From contig JAQGPB010000547.1 of assembly GCA_028293265.1 (NCBI GenBank), positions 1-7,025 on the forward strand: DNA of 7,025 nt. Direction: 5' to 3'. Made by a program: the position numbers and the translations under genes. Source of the stretch: Pedosphaera sp. (GTDB lineage Bacteria > Verrucomicrobiota > Verrucomicrobiae > Limisphaerales > Pedosphaeraceae). A model generated the notes under the pieces. The model searched no databases, was not told the DNA's origin, and was given only the letters and a program-made list of their open reading frames with translations. Of this stretch, positions 1 to 6,152 are shown piece after piece. Positions within the stretch are counted from its first letter, which is position 1. Each line of letters begins with the position of its first letter.

Positions 1-167
1 TCGGGCTGGCGAAGCGGCAGATTGTGGAATGCCAGACCGATTGCGCCGTGGCCAACGGACGGGCTTACGGCGAAGGGTTCGGGTTGGTGGCGGGCGATGG
101 GAGCCATATTCATCTGCCGGACAAGCCGGCCTTGTTCGACGCGCTGGAGAAATTCGTCCGCCGCTGA
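1..167 (+). CDS. C-terminal fragment of a possible hydrolase (5' end outside window)
   Basis: The frame open from base 3 encodes 54 residues ending in EKFVRR and a TGA at 165-167. The only recognisable feature is DGSHIHLPDKPALFDALEKF near the end. Asp-Gly-Ser-His fits the DxxH block that supplies the catalytic Asp and His in SGNH/GDSL esterases. The same stretch also resembles the catalytic-His region of alpha/beta hydrolases (His, then Pro seven residues on, then a helix to the C-terminus). The upstream residues, including two cysteines in a VECQTDC segment, do not decide between these. Product identity is therefore only a suggestion, but the coding frame is supported by its codon use and by its clean end directly against the stop of the convergent permease gene. 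The overlapping frame with an ATG at 22 is a shadow. Confidence 0.5.
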   Translation, partial: GLAKRQIVECQTDCAVANGRAYGEGFGLVAGDGSHIHLPDKPALFDALEKFVRR

Positions 168-1913
168 TCAAAACTCAAAGTGCCGCAACTGCCGCAGCCC
201 AAGCTTGAACGGCAGCCAGCCCAGCAGGAATGATAGCACAAAGAAGCCGGCCACGCTCACCACAGCCCAAAACTGCGACGGCGCTTTGGCGCGCATTTCC
301 GCCGCGCCGAACGCCAGCAGGAGCACCGAACCGAGGATGTAAAGAAAGCTCAGCACCAGGCAAAAAGTGCCGCCAAAACCGCTGACGATCTTGCTGGGAT
401 TGCTTTCCTTGAAATTGGGGTAGAGCACACCCAGGCCGGCGGCGAGGCCGTTCAGGCTGAAAGTCATCACGGTAATGACGGCGGCAAAAAATGTGACGCG
501 GTCCCAGGTCATCCGCAGCAGGCAACTGGACAGCACGACGAGGGTGAGCGTCACGACCAGCGAGGCGAAGCTGGCGAGCCAGTATTTGGCCTTGACCACT
601 TTTTCCAGCCCCATCGGCACCATGCCGATGATCCAAAGCCGGCGGCCTTCGAGCGAGAATTGCGGATAGACAAAACGCGTGGTCAGCGTGGCGAGATTGA
701 GCGAGCAGGCGCCCAGGTTCAGATAGGAGACGAGATGGATCCAAAACGGGTTTACGAAGTGGCTGGTGAAATGGCGGACGTTGATGACATAGACGCCCAG
801 CAGGCCGAAGAGCAGGACGGTCTGGCCCCATTGGGTGGTGTCGCGCCAGAACATGCGGATGTCCTTGACGAGGAGCGCGCGGGTGTCGCGGTCGAGCCAG
901 GCGAGGAGGTCCACCAATTTTTCGGCGAAGCCGATGGGGTAGGTAAACGCCTCTTCGCGCCGGGCTGAGGCGCGGAACCATTCCCATTGGCCCCAGACGC
1001 TGGCGCGGCTTTGCACGCGGGAGACGGCGTCGTAATACGAGTTGCCCAGGCGGGTGAAGGCGAGAAAGCCGAAGAACAAAACATTGCTCAGGAGCACCAG
1101 AATGAAAAATCCCGCGAGCGTCAGCGCCCCTTGGGACCATTGCAGGACGCTGGTGGAGAGCCAGTAGCTGGGGAGGAAGGGAAATTGCGCGAAGCGGGTT
1201 TGCTGCAGCAGTTGGTCGAGCACGGCGAGGACGCGCGTTTCCGCCATCTCGTCGGCGACGGGCTGTTTTCGCCACCAAAAGGCTGCGAACGCGAGCGAGC
1301 CGACCGCGACCAGCAATGCGGTGACTTGAAAGGCGCGCCGGTCCAGAAATCGCGCGAGGTTCAGCGCCAGCCACGAACCCGCCACGCCGGGCAGGATGAT
1401 GAAAAGTCCGATCAGGAACAGGGTCATCGGGTAAAAATGCCATGGCACATCATGGATCAACCCGAACGCCGCCAGCAGCGGCGCGATCAAAAAGACGAAC
1501 GCCCACGAGGCCAGCAGGGTGGATTCAAAAAATTTCCATTGAAAGATGGTTTGCGCCCGCACGGGCAGCGACATGAGGTAGCCAGCTTCGCGGTTGCGAA
1601 ACAGGTTGCTGTAGCTGATGATGAGGTTGCTCAACAGCAGCAGAATGAACAGGAATGCAAAGAGGAGATACAGAAGCCGTTCGGTCAACACGGTGCCGAG
1701 GCCGGGAAACGCGCCGACGAATTTCAAACCCTTGAAAAACAGCCAGAAGGAAAGTCCAAGATAACCGACGATGAAACAGACGATGAGGGCGGTCAGCAGA
1801 CGGGACTGGTCGCGGACGGATTTCAGGCGGCGCCACGATTGCATGGCGTTGACGCGCAGCAGGAGCAGCAACGGCGCGGGTGCCGGGTTGCGCGTGGTCA
1901 AGACGTCTGACAT
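168..1913 (-). CDS. ABC-2-type / putative ABC exporter permease, about 12 membrane helices
   Basis: This encodes a 581-residue integral membrane protein. Hydrophobic segments lie near residues 40-60, 79-101, 132-151, 161-184, 196-213, 264-285, 364-378, 390-412, 447-467, 472-495, 511-537 and 547-568. A soluble, charged stretch at about 286-360 lies between the two halves. Segments such as FRNREAGYLMSLPV (105-117) and FQWKFFES (124-131) resemble the putative ABC exporter permease family (Pfam ABC_tran_2 type), which would form the membrane part of an ATP-driven exporter of unknown substrate. No ATPase gene lies beside it in the window. I chose the ATG at 1913. An in-frame TTG at 1970 would add 19 Pro-rich residues and has an AGGGA-like sequence before it, but it falls upstream of the best promoter candidate. 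There is no Shine-Dalgarno before the ATG. The stop directly abuts the convergent gene ending at 167. Membrane transport is clear; exporter family membership is from memory. Confidence 0.8.
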   Translation of the reverse strand: MSDVLTTRNPAPAPLLLLLRVNAMQSWRRLKSVRDQSRLLTALIVCFIVGYLGLSFWLFFKGLKFVGAFPGLGTVLTERLLYLLFAFLFILLLLSNLIISYSNLFRNREAGYLMSLPVRAQTIFQWKFFESTLLASWAFVFLIAPLLAAFGLIHDVPWHFYPMTLFLIGLFIILPGVAGSWLALNLARFLDRRAFQVTALLVAVGSLAFAAFWWRKQPVADEMAETRVLAVLDQLLQQTRFAQFPFLPSYWLSTSVLQWSQGALTLAGFFILVLLSNVLFFGFLAFTRLGNSYYDAVSRVQSRASVWGQWEWFRASARREEAFTYPIGFAEKLVDLLAWLDRDTRALLVKDIRMFWRDTTQWGQTVLLFGLLGVYVINVRHFTSHFVNPFWIHLVSYLNLGACSLNLATLTTRFVYPQFSLEGRRLWIIGMVPMGLEKVVKAKYWLASFASLVVTLTLVVLSSCLLRMTWDRVTFFAAVITVMTFSLNGLAAGLGVLYPNFKESNPSKIVSGFGGTFCLVLSFLYILGSVLLLAFGAAEMRAKAPSQFWAVVSVAGFFVLSFLLGWLPFKLGLRQLRHFEF

Positions 1914-1920
1914 TGGACGC

Positions 1921-1949
1921 AGGTTAGCAGATGTGTTGGCCGGGGGCAA
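1921..1949 (-). promoter_or_regulatory. Candidate sigma70-type promoter for the ABC permease gene
   Basis: On the minus strand, TTGCCC (1949-1944), a 17-nt spacer and TAACCT (1926-1921) are followed after 7 nt by the ATG at 1913. The key -10 positions (first T, A, last T) match, the others do not. If used, transcription would start at or within a base or two of the ATG, giving a leaderless mRNA, which fits the absence of a ribosome binding site. Support comes from pattern matching alone. Confidence 0.35.
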
Positions 1950-2026
1950 TGGTCGAAGGGCGGGAGTCAATTTTCCCTGTCTGATGTCCCCTGTTCAAAG
2001 CTTAAAAAAAAGAGCTATTTCACTGT

Positions 2027-2055
2027 TTGACCTGCCTGCCCCCTTTCCCTAGACT
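2027..2055 (+). promoter_or_regulatory. Candidate sigma70-type promoter for serA
   Basis: TTGACC (2027-2032), an exact 17-nt spacer and TAGACT (2050-2055) make a good -35/-10 pair. The expected transcription start is near 2062, leaving a leader of only about 9 nt before the ATG at 2071. No Shine-Dalgarno fits in that leader. The A-rich run at 2003-2011 just upstream could act as an UP-like element, which is inference. No attenuator, riboswitch or operator was recognised in this region. Confidence 0.5.
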
Positions 2056-2070
2056 CCGCCCCTTGTCGTT

Positions 2071-3660
2071 ATGAATATAATGATTTGCGACCCCATTTCG
2101 CCGAAGGGCATTGCTTTGTTCCAGCAATGCACCCAGTTCAATGTCACCGTGCTGAAACAGCGGCTTTCGGAAGCCGAGCTTCTGCCCTTGGTCAAGGACG
2201 TAGAGGCGATGGTCGTTCGCTCCGAAACCAAGATCACGCGCGCTGTCATTGAGGCCGCGCCCAAACTCCGTGTCGTTGGCCGCGCCGGGGTGGGCGTGGA
2301 CAATGTGGATGTGGAAGCCGCTACGCAGCGCGGCATCGTGGTGATGAACACTCCCAGCGGCAATACCATTTCGACCGCTGAATTGACTTTTTCGATGCTC
2401 ATGGCGCTGGCGCGCAAAATTCCCCAGGCCAATGCCTCGATGAAAGCGGGCGAGTGGAACCGCAAGTCGTTCCAGGGCGTCGAACTTTACAACAAGACCC
2501 TCGGCATCCTCGGCATGGGACGCATTGGGACGGAAGTGGCCCGTCGCGCGATTGTATTTGGGATGCGCGTGCTGGCCTTCGATCCTTACCTCACCATTTC
2601 CCGGGCCAACGCGTTGCAGGTGGAATTGGTCGAGCTGGACGAAATTTTTGCCCGCTGCGATTTCATCACCGTCCATATGCCGATGAGCGACGAAACCAAG
2701 GGGATGATCAACGCGGCGGCGTTTGCGAAGATGAAGCCGGGCGTGCGGGTGCTGAATTGCGCCCGGGGCGGGATCATCAACGAGGCCGACCTTTACGAGG
2801 CGGTCAAGAGCGGCAAGGTGGCGGGCGCGGCGCTGGACGTTTACGAGACCGAGCCGTTGCCGAAGGAGAATCCGATGCGCGAGCTGCCGCAGGTCATCAT
2901 GACCCCGCACCTGGGCGCGAGCACCGAGGAGGCGCAGGAGAATGTGGGCATCGAGGTGGCCGAGGCCATCACCGATTATTTATTGAACGGGGCGGTGCGC
3001 AATGCGGTCAATTTACCGAATCTTGATGCCAAGACGTATGCACAAGTAAAGCCCTACCTGGCCTTGGGCGAGAAACTGGGGCGGTTGGTCGCCCAGCTCG
3101 CACCCAAGCGCAATGATCGCCTCGTGGTCACTTACGGAGGAAAGGCCACCGAAGCGCCCGGCGACCCCATCACCCGGTTCGTGCTCAAAGGCTTTTTGGA
3201 ATCGGCCGGCGGCAAGGATGTGAACCAGGTCAATGTGCGGAGCCTCGCCGAAGGCCTGGGCCTGCGGGTGGAAGAAATCAAGTCCAACGAAGAGACCGAT
3301 TTCAACGAATGGCTTCATCTGGCCGTTTACAGCGGGGAACAGAAAATTTCCGCGGGCGGCACGCTTTATGGCTCGAAGAGCCAGCCACGCATCGTGCGGG
3401 TGAACAGCCAGCCGGTCGAGATCGTGCCTGAAGGCGTCCTCTTGTTCCTGACGAACAAAGACCGCCCAGGCATTGTCGGTCATCTGGGCACGCTGATGGG
3501 CCGGCACAATGTGAACATTGCCAGCATGAGCTTGAGCCGCGATATTGCGGGCGGCCATGCGTTGACGGTCTTGAACCTCGACAGCGTGCCACCGGCGGCG
3601 GTGTTGGATGAGCTTAATAAAGACGCGGACATCAGCAATGTGCGGGTCGTGAAATTGTAA
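2071..3660 (+). CDS. serA: D-3-phosphoglycerate dehydrogenase (long form, with ACT domain)
   Basis: The enzyme oxidises 3-phosphoglycerate to 3-phosphohydroxypyruvate with NAD, the first committed step of serine synthesis in the cytosol. The 529-residue length matches the long, type-1 form. Domains in order: substrate-binding part (about 1-100 and 285-320, with GRAGVGVDNVD at 70-80), Rossmann NAD-binding domain (about 100-285, GMGRIG at 148-153 and Asp171 for the ribose), intervening allosteric substrate-binding domain (about 325-450) and C-terminal ACT domain (about 453-529, starting PEGVLLFLTNKDRPGIVG). The expected catalytic residues are present: Arg232 in NCARGG, Glu261 in YETEP and His280 in TPHLGAS. 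The ACT domain usually senses serine, so feedback inhibition is plausible but not shown here. The ATG at 2071 is used; an ATG at 2080 (Met4) is a minor alternative. No ribosome binding site is visible. The isomerase gene follows after 58 bp and may be co-transcribed. Confidence 0.96.
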   Translation: MNIMICDPISPKGIALFQQCTQFNVTVLKQRLSEAELLPLVKDVEAMVVRSETKITRAVIEAAPKLRVVGRAGVGVDNVDVEAATQRGIVVMNTPSGNTISTAELTFSMLMALARKIPQANASMKAGEWNRKSFQGVELYNKTLGILGMGRIGTEVARRAIVFGMRVLAFDPYLTISRANALQVELVELDEIFARCDFITVHMPMSDETKGMINAAAFAKMKPGVRVLNCARGGIINEADLYEAVKSGKVAGAALDVYETEPLPKENPMRELPQVIMTPHLGASTEEAQENVGIEVAEAITDYLLNGAVRNAVNLPNLDAKTYAQVKPYLALGEKLGRLVAQLAPKRNDRLVVTYGGKATEAPGDPITRFVLKGFLESAGGKDVNQVNVRSLAEGLGLRVEEIKSNEETDFNEWLHLAVYSGEQKISAGGTLYGSKSQPRIVRVNSQPVEIVPEGVLLFLTNKDRPGIVGHLGTLMGRHNVNIASMSLSRDIAGGHALTVLNLDSVPPAAVLDELNKDADISNVRVVKL

Positions 3661-3718
3661 GCGCAGTTTTGATTTTGAATTTTAATCAGCCGGCAACTTG
3701 AACAGCGGAAAACATTTT

Positions 3719-4825
3719 ATGAAATCAATCAGCAAATCTTTTGGCGTCCTGCTCGCGGCCGCGGTCTTCACCACGACCGTGCTGAAAGCCGACGATAAAC
3801 CGGCCATCACCACAAGCACAAATGCGGCCCCGGACCTGTTCCCGGACCCCGTCATCGCCAAGGGCAAGGGTGTCGAAGTCAAACGCAGCCGGCTGGACGA
3901 GGCGATTTCCGGTGTCCGCGCCACGGCGACGGCGCGCGGGCGCGAGATTTCGCCGGCAGACATGCCGATCATTGAAAAATCCTCCTTCGACCATCTGTTG
4001 CAGGTGCAGCTTTTGAATGCCAAAGCCACCGACGCCGACAAGGAGAAGGCCAAGCTGGAAGGCGACAAGCGCATGGAAACCATCCGCCAGCGCGCCCCGA
4101 GCGAGGAGGCCCTCGTGCGCCAGTTAAAATCACTGAATCTCACAGTTGACGAACTGCACAAGCGCCTGACTGAAGAAGCCACCGCGGAAGCCGTGCTGCG
4201 CGACAAGATTTCCGTGACCGACACCGATGTCAAAAAGTTTTACGACGACAATCCGTCCAAGTTCGAAGAATCCGAGAAGGTGCGCGCGAGCCACATTTTG
4301 ATTGCCACAGGCGATCCCCGCAGCGGGACACCGATGTCCGACGACGACAAGAAGGCGAAGAAGAAAATCGCCGAGGACCTGCTCAAACGCGCGAAAGCCG
4401 GCGAGGATTTTGCCAAGCTGGCAAAGGAATATTCCGATGATCCCGGCTCCAAGGACAAGGGCGGCGAATATACCTTCGGCCGCGGCCAGATGGTCAAGGA
4501 GTTCGAAGCCGCCGCCTTCTCGCTGCAGACGAACCAGATCAGCGACATTGTGACGACCGCTTTTGGCTACCACATCATCAAGCTGAGCGAAAAGATTCCG
4601 GCCCAAAAGCTGGCGCTGGCCAAGGTGAGTCCCGACATCAAGACCTATCTTGAAACGGTGGAGATGGAAAAGATATTGCCTGAGCTTTATGGCAAGCTCA
4701 AAAAAGAGGCCGACGTGCAAATCCTCGATGAGCGGTTGAAGGCGCTTGAAGATGCTCCGATGGAAATACCGAAGCCTCCTGGCGACACCTTGAGCGTGCC
4801 GCAGGGCAAGGCTTCGCCGAAATAA
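3719..4825 (+). CDS. Secreted parvulin-type peptidyl-prolyl cis-trans isomerase (PpiC/SurA-like)
   Basis: This 368-residue protein should catalyse proline isomerisation and assist folding of exported proteins outside the inner membrane. Residues 1-24 form a Sec signal (Lys2 and Lys6, hydrophobic core about 8-21, likely cleavage after LKA at 24). No lipobox Cys is present, so it should be soluble. A helical, charged N-terminal chaperone-like part (about 50-175) precedes one parvulin domain at about 188-292. The domain shows ASHILI with His192, FAKLAKEYSDDPGSKDKGG, a phenylalanine-rich pocket (Phe254, Phe262, Phe267) and FGYHIIKL with His285. A helical tail and a Pro-rich end (about 347-368) follow. 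SurA of enterobacteria has two parvulin domains and PrsA is a lipoprotein, so this is a single-domain periplasmic relative. I chose the ATG at 3719, preceded by a weak GCGGAA; a TTG at 3698 would put seven polar residues before the signal peptide. Confidence 0.88.
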   Translation: MKSISKSFGVLLAAAVFTTTVLKADDKPAITTSTNAAPDLFPDPVIAKGKGVEVKRSRLDEAISGVRATATARGREISPADMPIIEKSSFDHLLQVQLLNAKATDADKEKAKLEGDKRMETIRQRAPSEEALVRQLKSLNLTVDELHKRLTEEATAEAVLRDKISVTDTDVKKFYDDNPSKFEESEKVRASHILIATGDPRSGTPMSDDDKKAKKKIAEDLLKRAKAGEDFAKLAKEYSDDPGSKDKGGEYTFGRGQMVKEFEAAAFSLQTNQISDIVTTAFGYHIIKLSEKIPAQKLALAKVSPDIKTYLETVEMEKILPELYGKLKKEADVQILDERLKALEDAPMEIPKPPGDTLSVPQGKASPK

Positions 4826-4840
4826 TCAGGAAAGCGGCGG

Positions 4841-4910
4841 GGAGAAAAGCTACAAGCACCAACATCCAAGCTCCAATGAGCGTCGTTTGAGATTGGGTGC
4901 TTGGAGCTTT
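4841..4910 (-). terminator. Possible intrinsic terminator for the LonN/DUF1844 unit
   Basis: Read on the minus strand, the inverted repeat at 4910-4846 starts three bases after the DUF1844 stop codon and runs into TTTTCTCC (4848-4841). That gives a stem followed by a short U tract, as in a Rho-independent terminator. The loop is long and three of the four U residues lie within the stem, so the match is weak. On the plus strand the stem is followed by AACTAATACTTC, a poorer U tract, so function for the isomerase gene is less likely. Confidence 0.35.
4846..4910. repeat. Imperfect inverted repeat with internal direct repeat, between convergent genes
   Basis: The arms AAAGCTACAAGCACC (4846-4860) and GGTGCTTGGAGCTTT (4896-4910) are complementary over 15 positions with one A-G mismatch (4852/4904) and a 35-nt loop. 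The loop also holds AAGCTCCAA (4868-4876), which pairs perfectly over 9 bp with 4901-4909, so two stems compete for the same right arm. The left half is a degenerate direct repeat of about 14 nt (units at 4851-4864 and 4865-4878). The element fills almost the whole gap between the isomerase stop (4825) and the DUF1844 stop (4913). The AAGCTCCAAGCACC-type core resembles intergenic repeats I remember from several GC-rich environmental bacteria. That recollection is unverified. Confidence 0.6.
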
Positions 4911-4912
4911 AA

Positions 4913-5395
4913 CTAATACTTCTTGCTGAATTTCTTCCGCGATTCATCAGGCGATGCGGCGGCGGGCGCTTCTGGCGAGGCGGTGAAAGATTTTCCAGCG
5001 GCCTCGGCGGGCGCTTCGTGCGCGGGAGGCGGTTCGGTCTGGGGTGTCGCGATCCGTCCGGTCGGTGCCTCGCCTGCGCCGGCGGAACCGCCGGAATCCA
5101 CAGCCTCGACGAAGGCCATGTGCACGGCGGCCAGCGCCTGCTTGAGCAGGCCTTCCTCCTGCTTGGAGAGATTGCCCTTGGTCTTGGCCTCGAGCATTTC
5201 CAACTGATCAATGAACATCCGCGCCGCGTCAATGTCGCGGACGATTTTCCCCGTGTCGGGGTGCGCGACTTTGCCGAGCAGCATCATGGTCATGTTGGTT
5301 TGCTGGATCACCATGTTGGCGAACAGGGCGGCCAGGATGTCCTCACGACTGGCGTTGGCCAGATCGTCCTCGGGGTGCGTGGTTGATTCGTTCAT
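4913..5395 (-). CDS. DUF1844 domain protein with Ala/Pro-rich tail
   Basis: This 160-residue protein has no signal peptide or membrane segment, so it is probably cytosolic. Residues about 18-98 match the small helical DUF1844 family as I know it: a first helix ending near MMLLG, then HPDTGK (45-50), DIDAARMFIDQLEMLEAKTKGNL (54-76 overall) and a final helix with EEGLLKQALAAVHMAFVEA. No biochemical function is established for the family. From about residue 100 the protein becomes a low-complexity Ala/Pro/Glu-rich tail, probably disordered, ending in the basic KKFSKKY. It is the second gene of a minus-strand pair: its ATG lies two bases after the stop of the Lon-N gene, and its strong ribosome binding site is inside that gene's last codons. 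It ends with TAG immediately beside the hairpin repeat. Confidence 0.85.
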   Translation of the reverse strand: MNESTTHPEDDLANASREDILAALFANMVIQQTNMTMMLLGKVAHPDTGKIVRDIDAARMFIDQLEMLEAKTKGNLSKQEEGLLKQALAAVHMAFVEAVDSGGSAGAGEAPTGRIATPQTEPPPAHEAPAEAAGKSFTASPEAPAAASPDESRKKFSKKY

Positions 5396-5397
5396 CT

Positions 5398-6063
5398 TTA
5401 TTTATCCTTCCTCTGACGGACGATTTCCGCCATCAAAAAGTGAATGAGAGTTTTCAGGCGCGATTCCAGGTTGACGGTTTCGAGAATCGTCTGCCGCTCC
5501 ACCGAGCCGGCCAGCACGGCGCAAGAAACCAGATCGGCGACCTGTTCGGGATTGGTCAGCTTGTCCAAGTACTGCAGCACTTCCTTCGCCGAAAGTCCGG
5601 GCAGCGGCTCGGCCGGCTTGGATTTGGACATGACGGGCGGGGGGAAACCGAGCCCGAGCGTCTCCCGTTCCTCAAGCAATTCGCGCACCTTGGCCAGCAG
5701 GGCATCCACCACCACATCGTTGCAAGGCGGCGAACTCAGCGGCCGGATCTTTTGCACACGGTAGGGCTTGTAGCGCACGGTTTCCACCAGTTCCACCCGC
5801 GCAATCCCCTGCAGGACGAGATGCGAAGTGCCGTCCCGATGGCCCACTGAAACCCGGATCAATCCCAGCCCGGCCACGGGGGAAGGCGTCTCGCGCGTAC
5901 GCCCCGGCTTTTGCATGGCGACGGAAAACATCCGGTCGGTGTTCAACGCATCCACGAGCATCTGCCGGTATTTCGGCTCAAAAATGTAAAGCGGCAGCAA
6001 TGCCTGCGGAAACAAAGTCGCATTCGGCAGGGTCATCACGGGAACTTCATTCGGCAACTTCAT
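5398..6063 (-). CDS. Free-standing Lon N-terminal (substrate-binding) domain protein
   Basis: This 221-residue protein consists of only the Lon-N domain (PF02190 type). The beta-rich first part includes VPVMTLPNATLFPQALLPL (8-25, 18 residues in the core), then YIFEPKYRQML (26-36), GLGLIRVS (65-72) and VLQGIARVELVE (83-94). The helical second part carries ADLVSCAVLAGSVERQTILE (176-195) and NLESRLKTLIHFL. In full Lon proteases this domain binds substrates, and the AAA+ ATPase (Walker A/B) and Ser-Lys protease domains follow. Neither is present, and the gene ends naturally in front of DUF1844, so this is not a truncated lon. Stand-alone members are common and of unknown role, perhaps adaptors or substrate binders. 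The ATG at 6063 has no Shine-Dalgarno. A promoter with its -10 six bases upstream suggests a leaderless mRNA. Confidence 0.88.
   Translation of the reverse strand: MKLPNEVPVMTLPNATLFPQALLPLYIFEPKYRQMLVDALNTDRMFSVAMQKPGRTRETPSPVAGLGLIRVSVGHRDGTSHLVLQGIARVELVETVRYKPYRVQKIRPLSSPPCNDVVVDALLAKVRELLEERETLGLGFPPPVMSKSKPAEPLPGLSAKEVLQYLDKLTNPEQVADLVSCAVLAGSVERQTILETVNLESRLKTLIHFLMAEIVRQRKDK
5405..5412 (-). promoter_or_regulatory. Ribosome binding site of the DUF1844 gene
   Basis: The minus strand reads AGGAAGGA nine bases before the ATG at 5395. This strong Shine-Dalgarno lies inside the last sense codons of the upstream Lon-N gene (the Arg-Lys-Asp residues before its final Lys), so ribosomes finishing that gene end next to the new start. 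It is the only clear Shine-Dalgarno in the window and fixes the DUF1844 start. Confidence 0.75.
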
Positions 6064-6069
6064 GAAAGG

Positions 6070-6097
6070 AATCTAGGCGAGACCGTCATTAAATCAA
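6070..6097 (-). promoter_or_regulatory. Candidate promoter for the Lon-N/DUF1844 unit, leaderless geometry
   Basis: On the minus strand, TTGATT (6097-6092), a 16-nt spacer and TAGATT (6075-6070) are followed by just six bases, CCTTTC, and then the ATG at 6063. Transcription would be expected to start at or next to the A of the start codon. The -10 is close to the TAGACT proposed upstream of serA. No comparably good promoter was found in the same spacer for the plus-strand gene at 6153. Confidence 0.5.
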
Positions 6098-6152
6098 GAA
6101 ACAGATAAGTGAGCTTGCTTATTGCAGGCATAAACAGCATCTTACTGCTCGT

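Noticed and set aside
175..1443. 422-codon minus-strand frame overlapping the permease
   Set aside because: Arg/Pro/Ala-rich translation with no domain, typical of an out-of-frame reading of GC-rich coding sequence.
987..1910. 307-codon plus-strand open frame antisense to the permease
   Set aside because: Its protein is Gln/Glu/Arg-rich low complexity, the mirror of a Leu/Phe-rich membrane gene in GC-rich DNA. The opposite strand encodes a coherent multi-helix protein.
1914..1970. Upstream TTG start for the permease (19 extra residues)
   Set aside because: It has an AGGGA-like sequence in front, but the extension is Pro-rich, and the TTG itself falls in a TTGACT that looks like a -35 box. 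The ATG at 1913 fits the better promoter candidate.
2020..2910. 296-codon minus-strand frame antisense to serA
   Set aside because: serA is intact with all catalytic residues. The antisense product is His/Arg-rich with no recognisable fold.
3669..3690. AT-rich dyad GATT...AATC after serA as a terminator
   Set aside because: The stem is only 4-5 A/T pairs and no U tract follows in a suitable place.
3698..3718. TTG start for the isomerase
   Set aside because: It would place seven polar residues before a standard signal peptide. The ATG at 3719 gives the usual Lys-plus-hydrophobic start.
5398..6063. Truncated lon protease pseudogene
   Set aside because: The gene ends with a normal stop whose last codons hold the next gene's ribosome binding site. 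No ATPase or protease remnants lie downstream, and stand-alone Lon-N proteins are a known family.
6111..6152. Promoter or small hairpin upstream of the coiled-coil gene (TTGCTT, TAAACA, AGCA/TGCT)
   Set aside because: No -35/-10 pair has acceptable spacing, and the possible stem is only 4 bp. Nothing solid enough to annotate.
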